Source: Methylophaga muralis (GTDB taxonomy: Bacteria > Pseudomonadota > Gammaproteobacteria > Nitrosococcales > Methylophagaceae). Taken from it: a stretch of DNA of 64,000 bases. The notes beneath the pieces were generated by a model. It worked only from the letters and a program-made list of their open reading frames with translations. It ran no database searches and was not told where the DNA came from. Position 1 is the stretch's first letter, and every line of letters starts with the position of its first letter. Positions 1-8,889 of the stretch are shown one piece after another. The position numbers were made by a program, and so were the translations under genes. The stretch is taken from NCBI RefSeq assembly GCF_001720165.1, contig NZ_MCRI01000005.1:1-64000 (forward strand), in the 5' to 3' direction.

Positions 1-60
1 TCAATGGGAATGCGGCTTTAGAGCGGGAATTTTTTGACTTACAAAATAAAACTATAAGAT

Positions 61-79
61 CTATATAAAATTTATATAG
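61..79. promoter_or_regulatory. AT-rich palindrome upstream of the alcohol dehydrogenase gene
   Basis: Nine-base arms (CTATATAAA and TTTATATAG) flank a single central A, forming a perfect inverted repeat about 200 bases before the adh start. The rest of positions 1-280 is AT-rich and shows no gene. The palindrome could be an operator for a dimeric regulator, but in such AT-rich sequence it could also arise by chance. Confidence 0.25.
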
Positions 80-280
80 TGAAATTAAAACTTACCGGAC
101 GAAGACATTCATAGTGCCATCAGTAATTCAGTAAATATTGATGTGATAACTTAGTTTGAAATCAATTTAATAATAAGTTAATCCACTTGGCTGTATTCTG
201 GATGTAAGAAATATAAAAACGTTTTCATTTTACATTTTGAATCACTACCCTAATCACTTCCTTTTAATCAGGAGATTTCC

Positions 281-1327
281 ATGAAAACCATCGGCTACGC
301 AGCAAACTCATCTGAATCCCCATTAACACCCTTAACCTTTGAACGTCGTGCACTACGTGCCAATGATATTGCGTTAGAAATCCTCTATTGCGGCGTCTGC
401 CATTCAGATTTGCATGTGGCGAGAAATGATTGGGGTGGATCAATTTATCCCGTCGTTCCAGGCCATGAGATTGTTGGTCGGGTTATCGAGGTTGGCTCTG
501 CGGTGACCAAATTCAAACCAGGTGAAAACGTGGCTGTGGGTTGTATGGTGGATAGCTGCCAAGACTGCGATGAATGCCATAACGATCATGAGCAGTATTG
601 CCGTAATGGTTTTACCTTGACCTATGGTTCACCAGATCGCATTACCGGTGATATCACGCAGGGTGGCTATTCAAAACATCTGGTAGTGCGTGAAGAATTT
701 GTCTTACGTATCCCCGAAAACCTAGATTTAGCCTTGGCCGCGCCATTGCTCTGTGCGGGTATTACCACTTATTCACCTTTAAGAGAATGGAATGTTGGCC
801 CAGGAAGCCGTGTTGGTGTTGTGGGTATGGGCGGTTTGGGTCATATGGCGATTAAGTTGGCAGTTGGATTGGGTGCACATGTTACTGTCATTAGCACTTC
901 ACCGAGTAAAGAACAGGATGCAAAAGACCTGGGTGCACACGCATTTCTGGTCTCCAAAAATGAAGATTCAATGGCCGCTGCAGGCTCCAGTTTTGATTTG
1001 ATTATCGATACGGTTCCAGTGAACCATGACTTAAATCCGTACATACCTTTATTGGATAACGATGCCACGCTGGTTTTAGTCGGACAAATCGGCCCAGTTG
1101 AAGGACCCAATACCGCACCAATGATTTTTGGGCGTCGTCGCATTGCTGGATCGTTGATTGGCGGAATTGCCGAAACTCAGGAAATGCTGGATTTTTGTGG
1201 ACGAATGAACATTCTGCCGGAATGCGAAATGATCAAAATGGATGAGATCAATGAAGCGTTTGAACGGATGGAGAAGTCTGATGTTCGCTATCGTTTTGTG
1301 ATTGATATGGCATCTCTTTCTGCTTAA
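281..1327 (+). CDS. Zinc-dependent alcohol dehydrogenase / aldehyde reductase (YahK-like, cinnamyl-alcohol dehydrogenase family)
   Basis: A cytosolic medium-chain dehydrogenase/reductase that should interconvert aldehydes and alcohols with NADP(H). Catalytic zinc ligands are visible in CGVCHSDLH (Cys40) and in GHE (His62, Glu63). The four structural-zinc cysteines are Cys93, Cys96, Cys99 and Cys107. A Rossmann glycine motif, GMGGLGH, follows near residue 177. The length of 348 residues is normal for the YahK/CAD group. The start has a good ribosome binding site (AGGAGA, six bases before the ATG). It is monocistronic and ends at a strong terminator. The true substrate cannot be read from sequence; broad aldehyde detoxification is typical of relatives. 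Confidence 0.93.
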   Translation: MKTIGYAANSSESPLTPLTFERRALRANDIALEILYCGVCHSDLHVARNDWGGSIYPVVPGHEIVGRVIEVGSAVTKFKPGENVAVGCMVDSCQDCDECHNDHEQYCRNGFTLTYGSPDRITGDITQGGYSKHLVVREEFVLRIPENLDLALAAPLLCAGITTYSPLREWNVGPGSRVGVVGMGGLGHMAIKLAVGLGAHVTVISTSPSKEQDAKDLGAHAFLVSKNEDSMAAAGSSFDLIIDTVPVNHDLNPYIPLLDNDATLVLVGQIGPVEGPNTAPMIFGRRRIAGSLIGGIAETQEMLDFCGRMNILPECEMIKMDEINEAFERMEKSDVRYRFVIDMASLSA

Positions 1328-1344
1328 ATTAAACACTTTCTGAT

Positions 1345-1371
1345 AAAAGGTCAGCTTCATGCTGACCTTTT
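1345..1371 (+). terminator. Intrinsic terminator of the alcohol dehydrogenase gene
   Basis: A perfect 11-bp stem (AAAAGGTCAGC / GCTGACCTTTT) with a five-base loop lies 17 bases after the stop codon. The right arm ends in a T-run, as expected for Rho-independent termination on the + strand; the A-run on the left could also serve the reverse direction. Confidence 0.9.
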
Positions 1372-1440
1372 GCATTTAATTTGACGAAATCTTCATCTTG
1401 ATAACGGTAAATTCACTGCATCATCGATGAGGATTTGTGA

Positions 1441-1743
1441 ATGAAACACATAACAGTAAGTCTCTGGTTGGGCGGGATGTTGTTGTTCAATGCTTTTGCT
1501 GTTCAGGCAGAACAAGAACAGGTCTGTGAAGAATGGGCCAGTAAAGCCGGTTCGTATATGTTGTTTCGCCAAATGAATACGCCAATTCACGAAGCCATTC
1601 AAAACGCCATGGGCAACGTGACTCGGGGTTTATTGTTGAGTGCCTATCAAGAGCCAGTGCAAGACACCAATGAGGGCAAACAGAAAGCCATCGATGATTT
1701 TAAAAAACAAACCTATGATGGCTGTATTTCTCAACAAGAATAA
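1441..1743 (+). CDS. Small secreted hypothetical protein with two cysteines
   Basis: Function not recognised. The first 23 residues form a clear Sec signal peptide: a basic start, a hydrophobic core and a VQA cleavage site before EQEQ. The mature protein is about 77 residues and helical. It has one cysteine near its start (QVC) and one near its end (DGC), so a single disulfide in the periplasm is plausible. It lies between a terminator and a tiny membrane ORF in the same direction. Nothing in the sequence assigns a role. Confidence 0.7.
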   Translation: MKHITVSLWLGGMLLFNAFAVQAEQEQVCEEWASKAGSYMLFRQMNTPIHEAIQNAMGNVTRGLLLSAYQEPVQDTNEGKQKAIDDFKKQTYDGCISQQE

Positions 1744-1771
1744 TGACTTAACAGTACATTAAAGAACTTGT

Positions 1772-1873
1772 ATGAAAACTAAACTGACTTTTTGGCATTA
1801 TCTGGTTATCGGCATTATTGCTTTTGGTTTTATTGATGCCGCTGTGATGTTTTATCTTGCCACTATTTATTGA
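1772..1873 (+). CDS. Putative 33-residue single-span membrane peptide
   Basis: An ATG-initiated frame 28 bases after the secreted protein encodes a short basic N-terminus (MKTKLTFWHY) followed by about 22 hydrophobic residues (LVIGIIAFGF...VMFYLATIY) with one acidic residue in the middle. The composition is that of a single transmembrane helix, which is unlike random translation. The ribosome binding site is weak (AAAGAA). Its stop codon abuts the convergent yqjG stop. It is offered as a candidate small membrane protein, possibly co-transcribed with the preceding gene. Confidence 0.45.
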   Translation: MKTKLTFWHYLVIGIIAFGFIDAAVMFYLATIY

Positions 1874-2845
1874 CTAGCTTCTTTGATGTGGCCTGTCGAA
1901 ATCTAAAATCGGTCCCGCCGGAACTACGCCTGTGGGATTAATCGTTTTATGGCTGCGATAATAATGGTCTTTGATGTGCTGCATATTGACGGTTTCTGCA
2001 ACGCCGGGCCATTGGTATAGCTCACGAATGTATTCAGCAGTATTCGGATAATCTTCAATGCGTTTCAGATTGCATTTGAAGTGGCCGTGATACACCGCAT
2101 CAAAGCGAATCAAAGTCGTAAATAAACGCCAATCGGCTTCTGTCAAATCATTGCCAACTAAATAGCGATTTTTGCTCAGGCGCTGTTCAACCTTATCCAG
2201 GGCTTCAAATAAAGGATAAACAGCTTCTTCATAGGCTTGTTGAGTAGTGGCAAAACCTGCTTTGTAAACACCGTTATTGATGTTGTCATAGACTTCATCA
2301 TTGATAGCATCGATATCGTTTCTTAAATTGACCGGGTAATAATCCCCCGCTGTGGCACCAATCGCATCAAACGCACTGTTAAACATACGAATGATTTCAG
2401 CAGATTCGTTGCTGACCATCGTGTTTTGCTGTTTGTCCCACAACACCGGTACCGTTACTCGTCCACTGTAGTTTGGATCGGCTGCGGTATACACCTGATG
2501 CAGAAATTTCGCCTGATGTAACGGATCTTCAATCACTCCTTCTGCATAATCAAACGTCCAGCCATGTTCCAGCATTAACGGATTAACTACAGATAATGAA
2601 ATCATCTGCTCCAGACCTTTCAGCTTACGAAAAATTAGGGTGCGGTGCGCCCAGGGGCAGGCCAGAGAAACATATAAATGATAACGACCAGCTTCCGCTT
2701 TAAAACCACCTTCTCCACTTGGCCCGGCAGTGCCGTCGGCGGTGATCCAATTGCGGAATTGCGATTTACTGCGAACAAATTTTCCTTGATTGGAATCGGT
2801 GTCATACCAGCGATCGACCCACTGGCCTTCCATTAATAAACCCAT
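1874..2845 (-). CDS. yqjG: Glutathionyl-hydroquinone reductase (Xi-class glutathione transferase)
   Basis: Reduces glutathionyl-hydroquinones to hydroquinones using glutathione, in the cytosol. The N-terminal thioredoxin-like domain has the Xi-class active-site motif SLACPWAHR with catalytic Cys63. The conserved SVVNPLMLE, YSGRVTVPVLWDK and VSNESAEIIRMFN blocks match E. coli YqjG closely, as does the C-terminal SHKTINPTG segment. Length (323 residues) matches the family. It is a single gene, divergent from the small membrane-associated ORF that starts near 2923. Confidence 0.93.
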   Translation of the reverse strand: MGLLMEGQWVDRWYDTDSNQGKFVRSKSQFRNWITADGTAGPSGEGGFKAEAGRYHLYVSLACPWAHRTLIFRKLKGLEQMISLSVVNPLMLEHGWTFDYAEGVIEDPLHQAKFLHQVYTAADPNYSGRVTVPVLWDKQQNTMVSNESAEIIRMFNSAFDAIGATAGDYYPVNLRNDIDAINDEVYDNINNGVYKAGFATTQQAYEEAVYPLFEALDKVEQRLSKNRYLVGNDLTEADWRLFTTLIRFDAVYHGHFKCNLKRIEDYPNTAEYIRELYQWPGVAETVNMQHIKDHYYRSHKTINPTGVVPAGPILDFDRPHQRS

Positions 2846-2867
2846 GCGTTACCTTCCTTAAATAGAT

Positions 2868-2896
2868 TTGACTGTTTTATTAGCGAAGCTCACAAT
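2868..2896 (+). promoter_or_regulatory. Candidate sigma70 promoter for the 2923 ORF
   Basis: TTGACT (2868-2873), a 17-base spacer, then CACAAT (2891-2896). Transcription would begin near 2903. This argues that translation starts at the ATG at 2923 and not at the upstream in-frame GTG at 2899. The -10 box is weak. Confidence 0.4.
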
Positions 2897-2922
2897 TTGT
2901 GCACTTAATTGCGAATAAGTTC

Positions 2923-3318
2923 ATGAAACATCTCCAAACACAGCAGCTTGACCAGCGCCCTGCCAATTTCTGGCAGCTGTCCGTATTGCTGTTGTTGCTT
3001 AATAGTCTGGCCTTTGCCGGCTGGGTAGATTTCCGTCAGGCAACTGTTTCAACCAATTCCGGTTTTGTCGCTGAGTTTAATCAGCTTACTTTAGCTAATC
3101 ATCGTGATCATTTCCGTTCATTGCTGGATATCAAAAATCTGGCTTCACCGATTTCAGGTGACGGTGATAACGAACAGCACTGGTTAAATTATTCATCCGA
3201 ATTCAATTTTGCTGCCGCAGCATTACTGCATGCGGTGGATTTGCATTATTTGGCGCTGTTGATTTTCAGCGATGACAAATATCATTTACCTCTCAATCGA
3301 GCCCCACCATACCAATAA
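2923..3318 (+). CDS. Hypothetical membrane-associated or exported protein
   Basis: Not recognised. The 131-residue product begins with a polar stretch and then a strongly hydrophobic segment (about residues 17-35, LSVLLLLLNSLAFAGW). That segment could be an uncleaved anchor or a signal sequence. The remainder is mixed polar, rich in His, Asn and Leu, and ends APPYQ. An upstream in-frame GTG at 2899 would add eight residues, but it falls at the likely promoter. The gene precedes secDF by 47 bases on the same strand and may share its transcript. Confidence 0.5.
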   Translation: MKHLQTQQLDQRPANFWQLSVLLLLLNSLAFAGWVDFRQATVSTNSGFVAEFNQLTLANHRDHFRSLLDIKNLASPISGDGDNEQHWLNYSSEFNFAAAALLHAVDLHYLALLIFSDDKYHLPLNRAPPYQ

Positions 3319-3365
3319 TCCTTTTAAAACTTTTTGTTTAACGAAGCTTTCTTCGAGGATTATGT

Positions 3366-5885
3366 ATGCGTTCATTCGTTTCACGGGCTGTTGTATTCAG
3401 CCTGATTATTATTGTGGGCCTGCTCAGTGCATTGCCTAATGTGTTGCCAACATCAACTTCACAACATTTACCTTCATGGTTTACTGACAATACCTTTCAA
3501 TTAGGTCTTGATTTGAGTGGTGGTTCCCATTTGCTAATGCAAGTGGATACCAATGATTTACAACTCAACGATCATCAGCAGTTAGCCGAACAGATCACCG
3601 ATGCATTACGCGAAAAACGCATCTTTATTCAGCCAATTTCTGTATCGAAAAACCATCTGGTCATCACACCGAAAGATCCTAGCCGGTTAGCGGATATCAA
3701 ACAGCTTGTGCGGACTTTTATTAAAGATCCCAAAGGCGGACTGGCTTTGTTCTCGCTTGATGATGAGGCAAATAAACTCACCATTACTCCAACCAAAGCG
3801 CATAGTGAAAAACTCACTAAAGATGCCGTTGAGCACAGCTTGAAGGTGGTCAGACAACGTCTTAATGAGAGTGGCCTGGTGGATCCGACCATTACCAAAC
3901 AAGGCAGTGACGGCATTCTGGTGCAATTGCCTGGCGTTGATGATCCAAGTTATATCCGCACCCTGCTGGGTACTACCGCCAAAATGACCTTTCATTGGGC
4001 AGCGAATGCAGAATCGTCCGGCGTCATCAAAGCTCAGGGTATGACTGAAGGTGAAGTCTATACTTTGGAAGAACGGGTAGCACTTGAAGGTCAGCATATC
4101 AAAGATGCCAATCTGGTATTCAGTCAGGAAAATGGCCAGCCAGTGGTCAGTTTTGAGCTCGATAAAGAAGGTGCTCGACTATTTGGCGAAATGACCAAGA
4201 ACAATATCGGCCGCTCCCTTGCGATTGTATTGGATGATAAAGTCATTACTGCCCCGGTTATCCGCAGTGTAATTGCCGGTGGTCGTGGTGAAATCAGTGG
4301 TTCATTTACTGTTTCTGAAGCAAATGAACTGGCACTTTTGTTACGTGCCGGTGCCCTGCCTGCTCCACTTAATGTGATTGAAGAACGCACGGTCGGACCA
4401 GATTTAGGCAGTGACTCCATTTCGATGGGTATTACTACCGGTGTAATTGGTGCCATATTGGTGTTGGTGTTTATGCTGGCGATTTATGGCACTTGGGGAC
4501 TTATTGCCAGTCTGAGCCTGACACTCAATATCGGTCTGATTTTTGGCGTTTTGAGTGTATTAGGCGCAACGCTAACCCTGCCAGGTATTGCTGGGATTAT
4601 TCTGAGTATCGGTATGGCTGTTGATGCCAATATTCTGATTAACGAACGGATCCGCGAAGAAACCCGTCGAGGCAAACGTGCCCTGATTGCTTTGGATGCC
4701 GGTTTCAGACGCGCTTACAGTACGATTCTGGATTCCAATATCACCTCATTGATAGCAATTAGTTTGCTGTTTATGTTTGGTAGTGGCCCGGTTCGTGGTT
4801 TTGCCGTGGCGATGGCGATTGGCCTTATTACATCAATGTTTACGTCTATTTCATTCACTCGTTTATTGATGGAATGGCGGGTTAAGCGGATGCCAAAACA
4901 GGATTTACTCAGTATTTCCGGCATCAAAGCGCTGGATCGACTCAGTAGCAGCAAGATTGATTTTATGCGGGGTCGGTTTGTCGGTATTGCCGCTTCAGCC
5001 ATCTTGTCTTTAGCAGCGATTGGTTTATTTTTCCAACCTGGATTGAAATACGGCATCGACTTCAGTGGTGGCACGGTGATGGAAGTGCAAGCCCCCAATA
5101 CTGATGTGGAACAGGTGCGTCATGCCTTGCAAGCAAAAGGTTTTGCTCAGGCTTCGATTCAGGAGTTCGGCGATGATGACTATTATCTAATTCGCCTGCC
5201 AATGGAAGGTGCTGAACAAGTCGCTAGCGGTGAACCTGTTGAAAATATCAAATCAGCGGTACAGGAAATATCGGCCGATGCGAGTTTTCCACGCGTTGAA
5301 ATGGTTGGTCCAAAAGTCAGTGGTGATTTTAAAGATGCGACTATCTTGGCCATTGTTTTTGCAGGGCTCGGTATGTTGGCGTATCTGTGGATTCGGTTTG
5401 AATATCACTTTGCCTTAGCGGCGACATTAACGATTGGTCTGGATTTGACCAAAACCATTGGCTTTTTTGTGCTGGCCGGGGTGGAATTCAACCTTACAGC
5501 GGTGGCCGCTTTGTTAGCATTGATAGGTTATTCGGTAAATGACAAGGTGGTGGTGTTTGACCGGGTGCGGGAAAACCTGCGGTTAACGCCTGATAAACCG
5601 ATGCTGGAATTGCTCAATGAAAGTATTACTTCTACATTAACTCGTACGGTCTTTACCTCGGTTACCACTTTTCTGGCATTAATCCCAATGGCCGTTGCCG
5701 GTGGTAGTGCGGTGGCCAGCTTTGCTTTGCCGATGTTATTCGGCATTGTGATTGGCACCAGTTCATCGGTATTTATCGCTGCACCAATTGTGTTCTGGAT
5801 GGGACAACACCGTATGCGTAAGGGACTGTCACAGCTGCGTCCATCAGCCGAAGAAATGCAAAAGAAACTGGATGCTATTATGTAA
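3366..5885 (+). CDS. secDF: Fused protein-export membrane protein SecD/SecF
   Basis: A proton-driven accessory subunit of the Sec translocon that pulls substrates through on the periplasmic side. The 839-residue chain fuses SecD and SecF. It has an N-terminal membrane helix, the SecD motif GLDLSGG at 47-53, a compact periplasmic P1 region and SecD membrane helices from about residue 360 (SISMGI...). The SecF half follows, with its own GIDFSGGT motif near 562 and six membrane helices (ALIGYSVNDKVVVFDR is the conserved SecF loop). The SecD part is much shorter than the roughly 615-residue E. coli SecD. No yajC lies upstream, so this may be a second SecDF, with the canonical yajC-secD-secF set elsewhere. 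A GAGGA ribosome binding site precedes the ATG. Confidence 0.92.
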   Translation: MRSFVSRAVVFSLIIIVGLLSALPNVLPTSTSQHLPSWFTDNTFQLGLDLSGGSHLLMQVDTNDLQLNDHQQLAEQITDALREKRIFIQPISVSKNHLVITPKDPSRLADIKQLVRTFIKDPKGGLALFSLDDEANKLTITPTKAHSEKLTKDAVEHSLKVVRQRLNESGLVDPTITKQGSDGILVQLPGVDDPSYIRTLLGTTAKMTFHWAANAESSGVIKAQGMTEGEVYTLEERVALEGQHIKDANLVFSQENGQPVVSFELDKEGARLFGEMTKNNIGRSLAIVLDDKVITAPVIRSVIAGGRGEISGSFTVSEANELALLLRAGALPAPLNVIEERTVGPDLGSDSISMGITTGVIGAILVLVFMLAIYGTWGLIASLSLTLNIGLIFGVLSVLGATLTLPGIAGIILSIGMAVDANILINERIREETRRGKRALIALDAGFRRAYSTILDSNITSLIAISLLFMFGSGPVRGFAVAMAIGLITSMFTSISFTRLLMEWRVKRMPKQDLLSISGIKALDRLSSSKIDFMRGRFVGIAASAILSLAAIGLFFQPGLKYGIDFSGGTVMEVQAPNTDVEQVRHALQAKGFAQASIQEFGDDDYYLIRLPMEGAEQVASGEPVENIKSAVQEISADASFPRVEMVGPKVSGDFKDATILAIVFAGLGMLAYLWIRFEYHFALAATLTIGLDLTKTIGFFVLAGVEFNLTAVAALLALIGYSVNDKVVVFDRVRENLRLTPDKPMLELLNESITSTLTRTVFTSVTTFLALIPMAVAGGSAVASFALPMLFGIVIGTSSSVFIAAPIVFWMGQHRMRKGLSQLRPSAEEMQKKLDAIM

Positions 5886-5923
5886 ATAAATTCAGCTTTA
5901 CTTTGTAAGTGATTAATTAAAAT

Positions 5924-5957
5924 AAGCTTTATGGTGACGACTTTCACCATAAAGCTT
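5924..5957. other. Perfect 14-bp hairpin between secDF and the exchanger gene
   Basis: AAGCTTTATGGTGA and its exact complement enclose the six-base loop CGACTT. There is no T-run on the + strand. On the - strand the stem is followed by ATTTTAATTAA. The stem ends 17 bases before the exchanger ATG, just upstream of its ribosome binding site (AAGGA). It could block or process transcripts between the two genes, or act as a weak terminator. Confidence 0.6.
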
Positions 5958-5974
5958 CACTTAAGGACAAAAAG

Positions 5975-7030
5975 ATGACCTGGTTAATGTTAGCAGCAGG
6001 ATTAGTATTGCTGATTGTCGGTGCAGAGCTGCTGGTTAAAGGTGCTTCACGTTTAGCAACCAGTTTTGGTATTCCGGCACTTGTGGTTGGCCTGACAGTA
6101 GTGGCATTTGGCACCAGTGCACCCGAATTAGCCGTCAGTGTCAAAGCCGCTTTTTCCGGTCAAGCCGAGATGGCCATTGCCAATGTTGTAGGCAGTAATA
6201 TTTTTAATATTCTGTTTATATTGGGCTTAGCAGCTTTGATTATGCCCCTGATAGTTTCTCAACAACTGATTCGTCAGGATGTACCGATCATGATTGGGGT
6301 CAGTTTGCTTGGTTTATGGATGATTCAGGATGGCACCATCGGCAAGTTGGAAGCAGCTTTGCTGGTATTGGGAGTAGTTTTGTATACGTTGTTCTTGTTC
6401 TATCAAGGCAAAAAAACCGGTATTGATTCAAGCGAAGTAACCACAGAAAAGCCTGCCCCAACATGGCAGAATTTATTGCTTATTGTTGTTGGTTTGGCTT
6501 TATTGGTGCTCGGCGCACGCTGGTTAGTGCAAAGTGCGGTCACTATTGCTTCATCATTTGGTGTCAGCGAAGCAGTAATTGGCTTAACCATTGTGGCTGC
6601 CGGCACTTCGTTACCAGAAGTTATGACGTCTATTATTGCCACCATCAAAGGTGAACGCGATATTGCCATCGGCAATGTAGTGGGCAGCAATATCTTTAAT
6701 ATTCTGGCAGTGCTGGGCTTATCCGGCTTGATCTCTCCTATGCCATTAATAGCCAGCGAGCAGTTAATGCAAATAGATGTTCCGGTGATGGTCGCGGTGG
6801 CTGTGTTATGTCTGCCATTGTTCTTTCTTGGCGGTACCTTAAACCGTTTCGAGGGCTTTTTATTCCTGGTGCTATATGTGGCCTACGTCTGGTTTACCAT
6901 CGCGATAGCGTTATCACTGCCCTACTTACAAGATTTACAAACCGGTCTGATTTATGGAGTAGGCCCACTGGTTGGGTTTTATGTATTTCTTTGCCTGATC
7001 AATGATTTATTACGCCGACGATATAAGTGA
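5975..7030 (+). CDS. Calcium/sodium antiporter, CaCA family (YrbG-like)
   Basis: An inner-membrane cation exchanger, probably sodium or proton driven with calcium as substrate by family analogy. It has two homologous halves, each with about five membrane helices. Each half carries an alpha-repeat signature: AFGTSAPELAVS near residue 47 and AAGTSLPEVMTS near residue 207. The companion motif GNVVGSNIFNI also appears twice. The total of 351 residues is close to the family norm of about 325. It is monocistronic and convergent with the M48 protease gene; no terminator hairpin is visible in the 40 bases between them. Confidence 0.9.
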   Translation: MTWLMLAAGLVLLIVGAELLVKGASRLATSFGIPALVVGLTVVAFGTSAPELAVSVKAAFSGQAEMAIANVVGSNIFNILFILGLAALIMPLIVSQQLIRQDVPIMIGVSLLGLWMIQDGTIGKLEAALLVLGVVLYTLFLFYQGKKTGIDSSEVTTEKPAPTWQNLLLIVVGLALLVLGARWLVQSAVTIASSFGVSEAVIGLTIVAAGTSLPEVMTSIIATIKGERDIAIGNVVGSNIFNILAVLGLSGLISPMPLIASEQLMQIDVPVMVAVAVLCLPLFFLGGTLNRFEGFLFLVLYVAYVWFTIAIALSLPYLQDLQTGLIYGVGPLVGFYVFLCLINDLLRRRYK

Positions 7031-7070
7031 TGCAGATCATTTTAAAAACGTCCAAATACAAGACTGGTAA

Positions 7071-8102
7071 TTATGTAGATTCGTTAATTTCCACTGTCGG
7101 CCAACCTTGAATTTCCGGGTCAAAACTAGGATCCAAGGCTTGTATTCGTTTGACCAAAGGCGGATGGGTGGAGAGTAATCCGGACATTTTGTTTGAAAGT
7201 TCAGCAAACATCATATGTCTGGCCTCTTCCAACTCATCATGTACGGTTGCATTAGCGTCTTTCTGACTCAGACTGCCTATCTTTTTCAGAGCGCCGGCTA
7301 GAGAGTCAGGATCACTGGTAAAGCGCGTGGCGTCTGCATCGGCCAGATATTCACGTTGGCGAGAAATTGCTGCCTGCATGACCTTACCCATAAATGCACC
7401 TAATAATCCCAACAGGATCAGTGCAATACCAATCAACGCTAACTGGGCTCCCCCATTTTTGCCGCCGCGACCTCCGGAATGCATCAGAATCCGTCCCAAT
7501 ACATACAAAGCCATTAATCCATGAATTAGGCCGATCACCCGCAGATTAAGCCGCATATCGAGATTGCGGATATGGGCAAATTCGTGGGCAACTACCGCTG
7601 CAAGTTCATCACGAGTCAATATTTTTAAAGCGCCACGAGTAACAGCAATAGCGGCTTTATCGGGGGAACTGCCTGCTGCAAAAGCGTTGATCCCAGGTTC
7701 ATTTTCCAGCACAAAAATATGCGGTGCAGGCATGCTGGCACCCAGAGCGACTTCTTCAACGATATTTTTATAACGGGTAATTAACGGATCATTGGTTTCA
7801 TCATTTACGTCGGTTGCACCCAGGCTTTGAGCAACTTTTACTCCGTCACCGCCCATGCTGAGCATTTTCCAAACAGACGTTAAGACAATCACCGTCGCTA
7901 CGCCAGTTGCAACCCAGCCAAATAAATACCAGTCCACGATGACCTGTGCGGACTGATTCATGGTTTCAGATGGCAACCTGACCGATGCCAGGGCAGCAAT
8001 TACAGTGGCAATTAAGGCAACTGAAAAGATAAACATTGCCATCATCAGCCGACTTTGTTTTCGAGCATTGGCGCCTAATTGATAGCTGCTCATTTCAGCC
8101 AT
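7071..8102 (-). CDS. M48-family membrane metalloprotease (HtpX-like)
   Basis: A zinc protease embedded in the inner membrane. The zinc-binding HEFAH motif is at 173-177 and the third ligand (Glu251) lies in REYLADADA. Two N-terminal hydrophobic segments (about 20-40 and 57-80) and another pair (about 188-205 and 220-245) flank the catalytic helix. The 343 residues exceed classical HtpX (about 290) because of an extended N-terminal region. It starts two bases after lemA stops, and the pairing of LemA with an M48 protease recurs in many bacteria, suggesting a shared membrane quality-control role. Confidence 0.87.
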   Translation of the reverse strand: MAEMSSYQLGANARKQSRLMMAMFIFSVALIATVIAALASVRLPSETMNQSAQVIVDWYLFGWVATGVATVIVLTSVWKMLSMGGDGVKVAQSLGATDVNDETNDPLITRYKNIVEEVALGASMPAPHIFVLENEPGINAFAAGSSPDKAAIAVTRGALKILTRDELAAVVAHEFAHIRNLDMRLNLRVIGLIHGLMALYVLGRILMHSGGRGGKNGGAQLALIGIALILLGLLGAFMGKVMQAAISRQREYLADADATRFTSDPDSLAGALKKIGSLSQKDANATVHDELEEARHMMFAELSNKMSGLLSTHPPLVKRIQALDPSFDPEIQGWPTVEINEST

Positions 8103-8104
8103 GA

Positions 8105-8683
8105 TTAAAACTCAACCTTTGGCACATTCTGAATAGCTTCACGGTCATCAAAATCCAGCTCTGATGCACGCGTAAAACTGAACATATTCGCCAGAATATT
8201 GGTTGGAAAGGTTTCCAGCACATTGTTATATTCCAGTACGGTATTGTTATAGCCACGCCGTGATGCTGCGACTTTGTTTTCAATACTGGTCAACTGCTCC
8301 ATCAAATCACGGAAAGCACCATCGGCTTTCAGATCTGGATACGCTTCTGATAAAGCAAAAATACCGCCCATCGCTTTACCCAATAACCCTTCTGCCTGTC
8401 CAAGTGCCAGCATGGATGTGGCATCGCCCGAGTCAATTTGGCCGCGCATTTTTTCTGCCTGATTACGGGCTTCAATGACACCCGTCAGGGTTTCCTGCTC
8501 ATGTTTAGCATAGCCTTTAACGGTGTTGACCAACTGCGGAATCATGTCATGACGTTGTTTAAGCATTACGTCTATCTGTTTGAATGCATTCTGAAAAATA
8601 TTGCGATGCCGGACTAATTTATTGTATTCAATGATGACATATAAAATCAGTAGCCCCACGATGGCCAGTAATACCCATTCCAT
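8105..8683 (-). CDS. lemA: LemA family protein
   Basis: A membrane-anchored helical protein of 192 residues. It has one N-terminal transmembrane helix (EWVLLAIVGLLILYVII) followed by a long helical-bundle domain with the LemA hallmarks NAFKQIDVMLKQRHDMIPQL, YNN and FP(T)NI. The start at 8683 is chosen because AGGAG lies six bases upstream; a longer frame starting at 8725 lacks such support and would put charged residues before the helix. The biochemical function is unknown. It is the first gene of a two-gene unit with the M48 protease. Confidence 0.88.
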   Translation of the reverse strand: MEWVLLAIVGLLILYVIIEYNKLVRHRNIFQNAFKQIDVMLKQRHDMIPQLVNTVKGYAKHEQETLTGVIEARNQAEKMRGQIDSGDATSMLALGQAEGLLGKAMGGIFALSEAYPDLKADGAFRDLMEQLTSIENKVAASRRGYNNTVLEYNNVLETFPTNILANMFSFTRASELDFDDREAIQNVPKVEF

Positions 8684-8851
8684 ATTTCTCTCCTTTTTTA
8701 ATTTAACGTAATGATTGGTTATCAATTTAGATAACCCACAGTATCAAACAGCTTACTGACTATGAAAGCTAAGGGCCATTAACGTTCAGCAAAATACTAT
8801 CTCAATGTCACGATCAGTCTCATTAATGTATTACTACCAATATCGCCTGGT

Positions 8852-8879
8852 TTGACTGATTACCATTTGTCTGTATTAT
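8852..8879 (+). promoter_or_regulatory. Sigma70 promoter of the riboswitch-controlled cobN-like operon
   Basis: TTGACT (8852-8857), a 16-base spacer and TATTAT (8874-8879). Transcription would start near 8886, a few bases before the first conserved element of the cobalamin riboswitch, which is the expected geometry. Confidence 0.72.
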
Positions 8880-8889
8880 CGCTGGCAGT

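Noticed and set aside
1-280. Possible end of an upstream gene at the left edge
   Set aside because: No frame with coding character could be followed; the region is AT-rich with only one palindrome.
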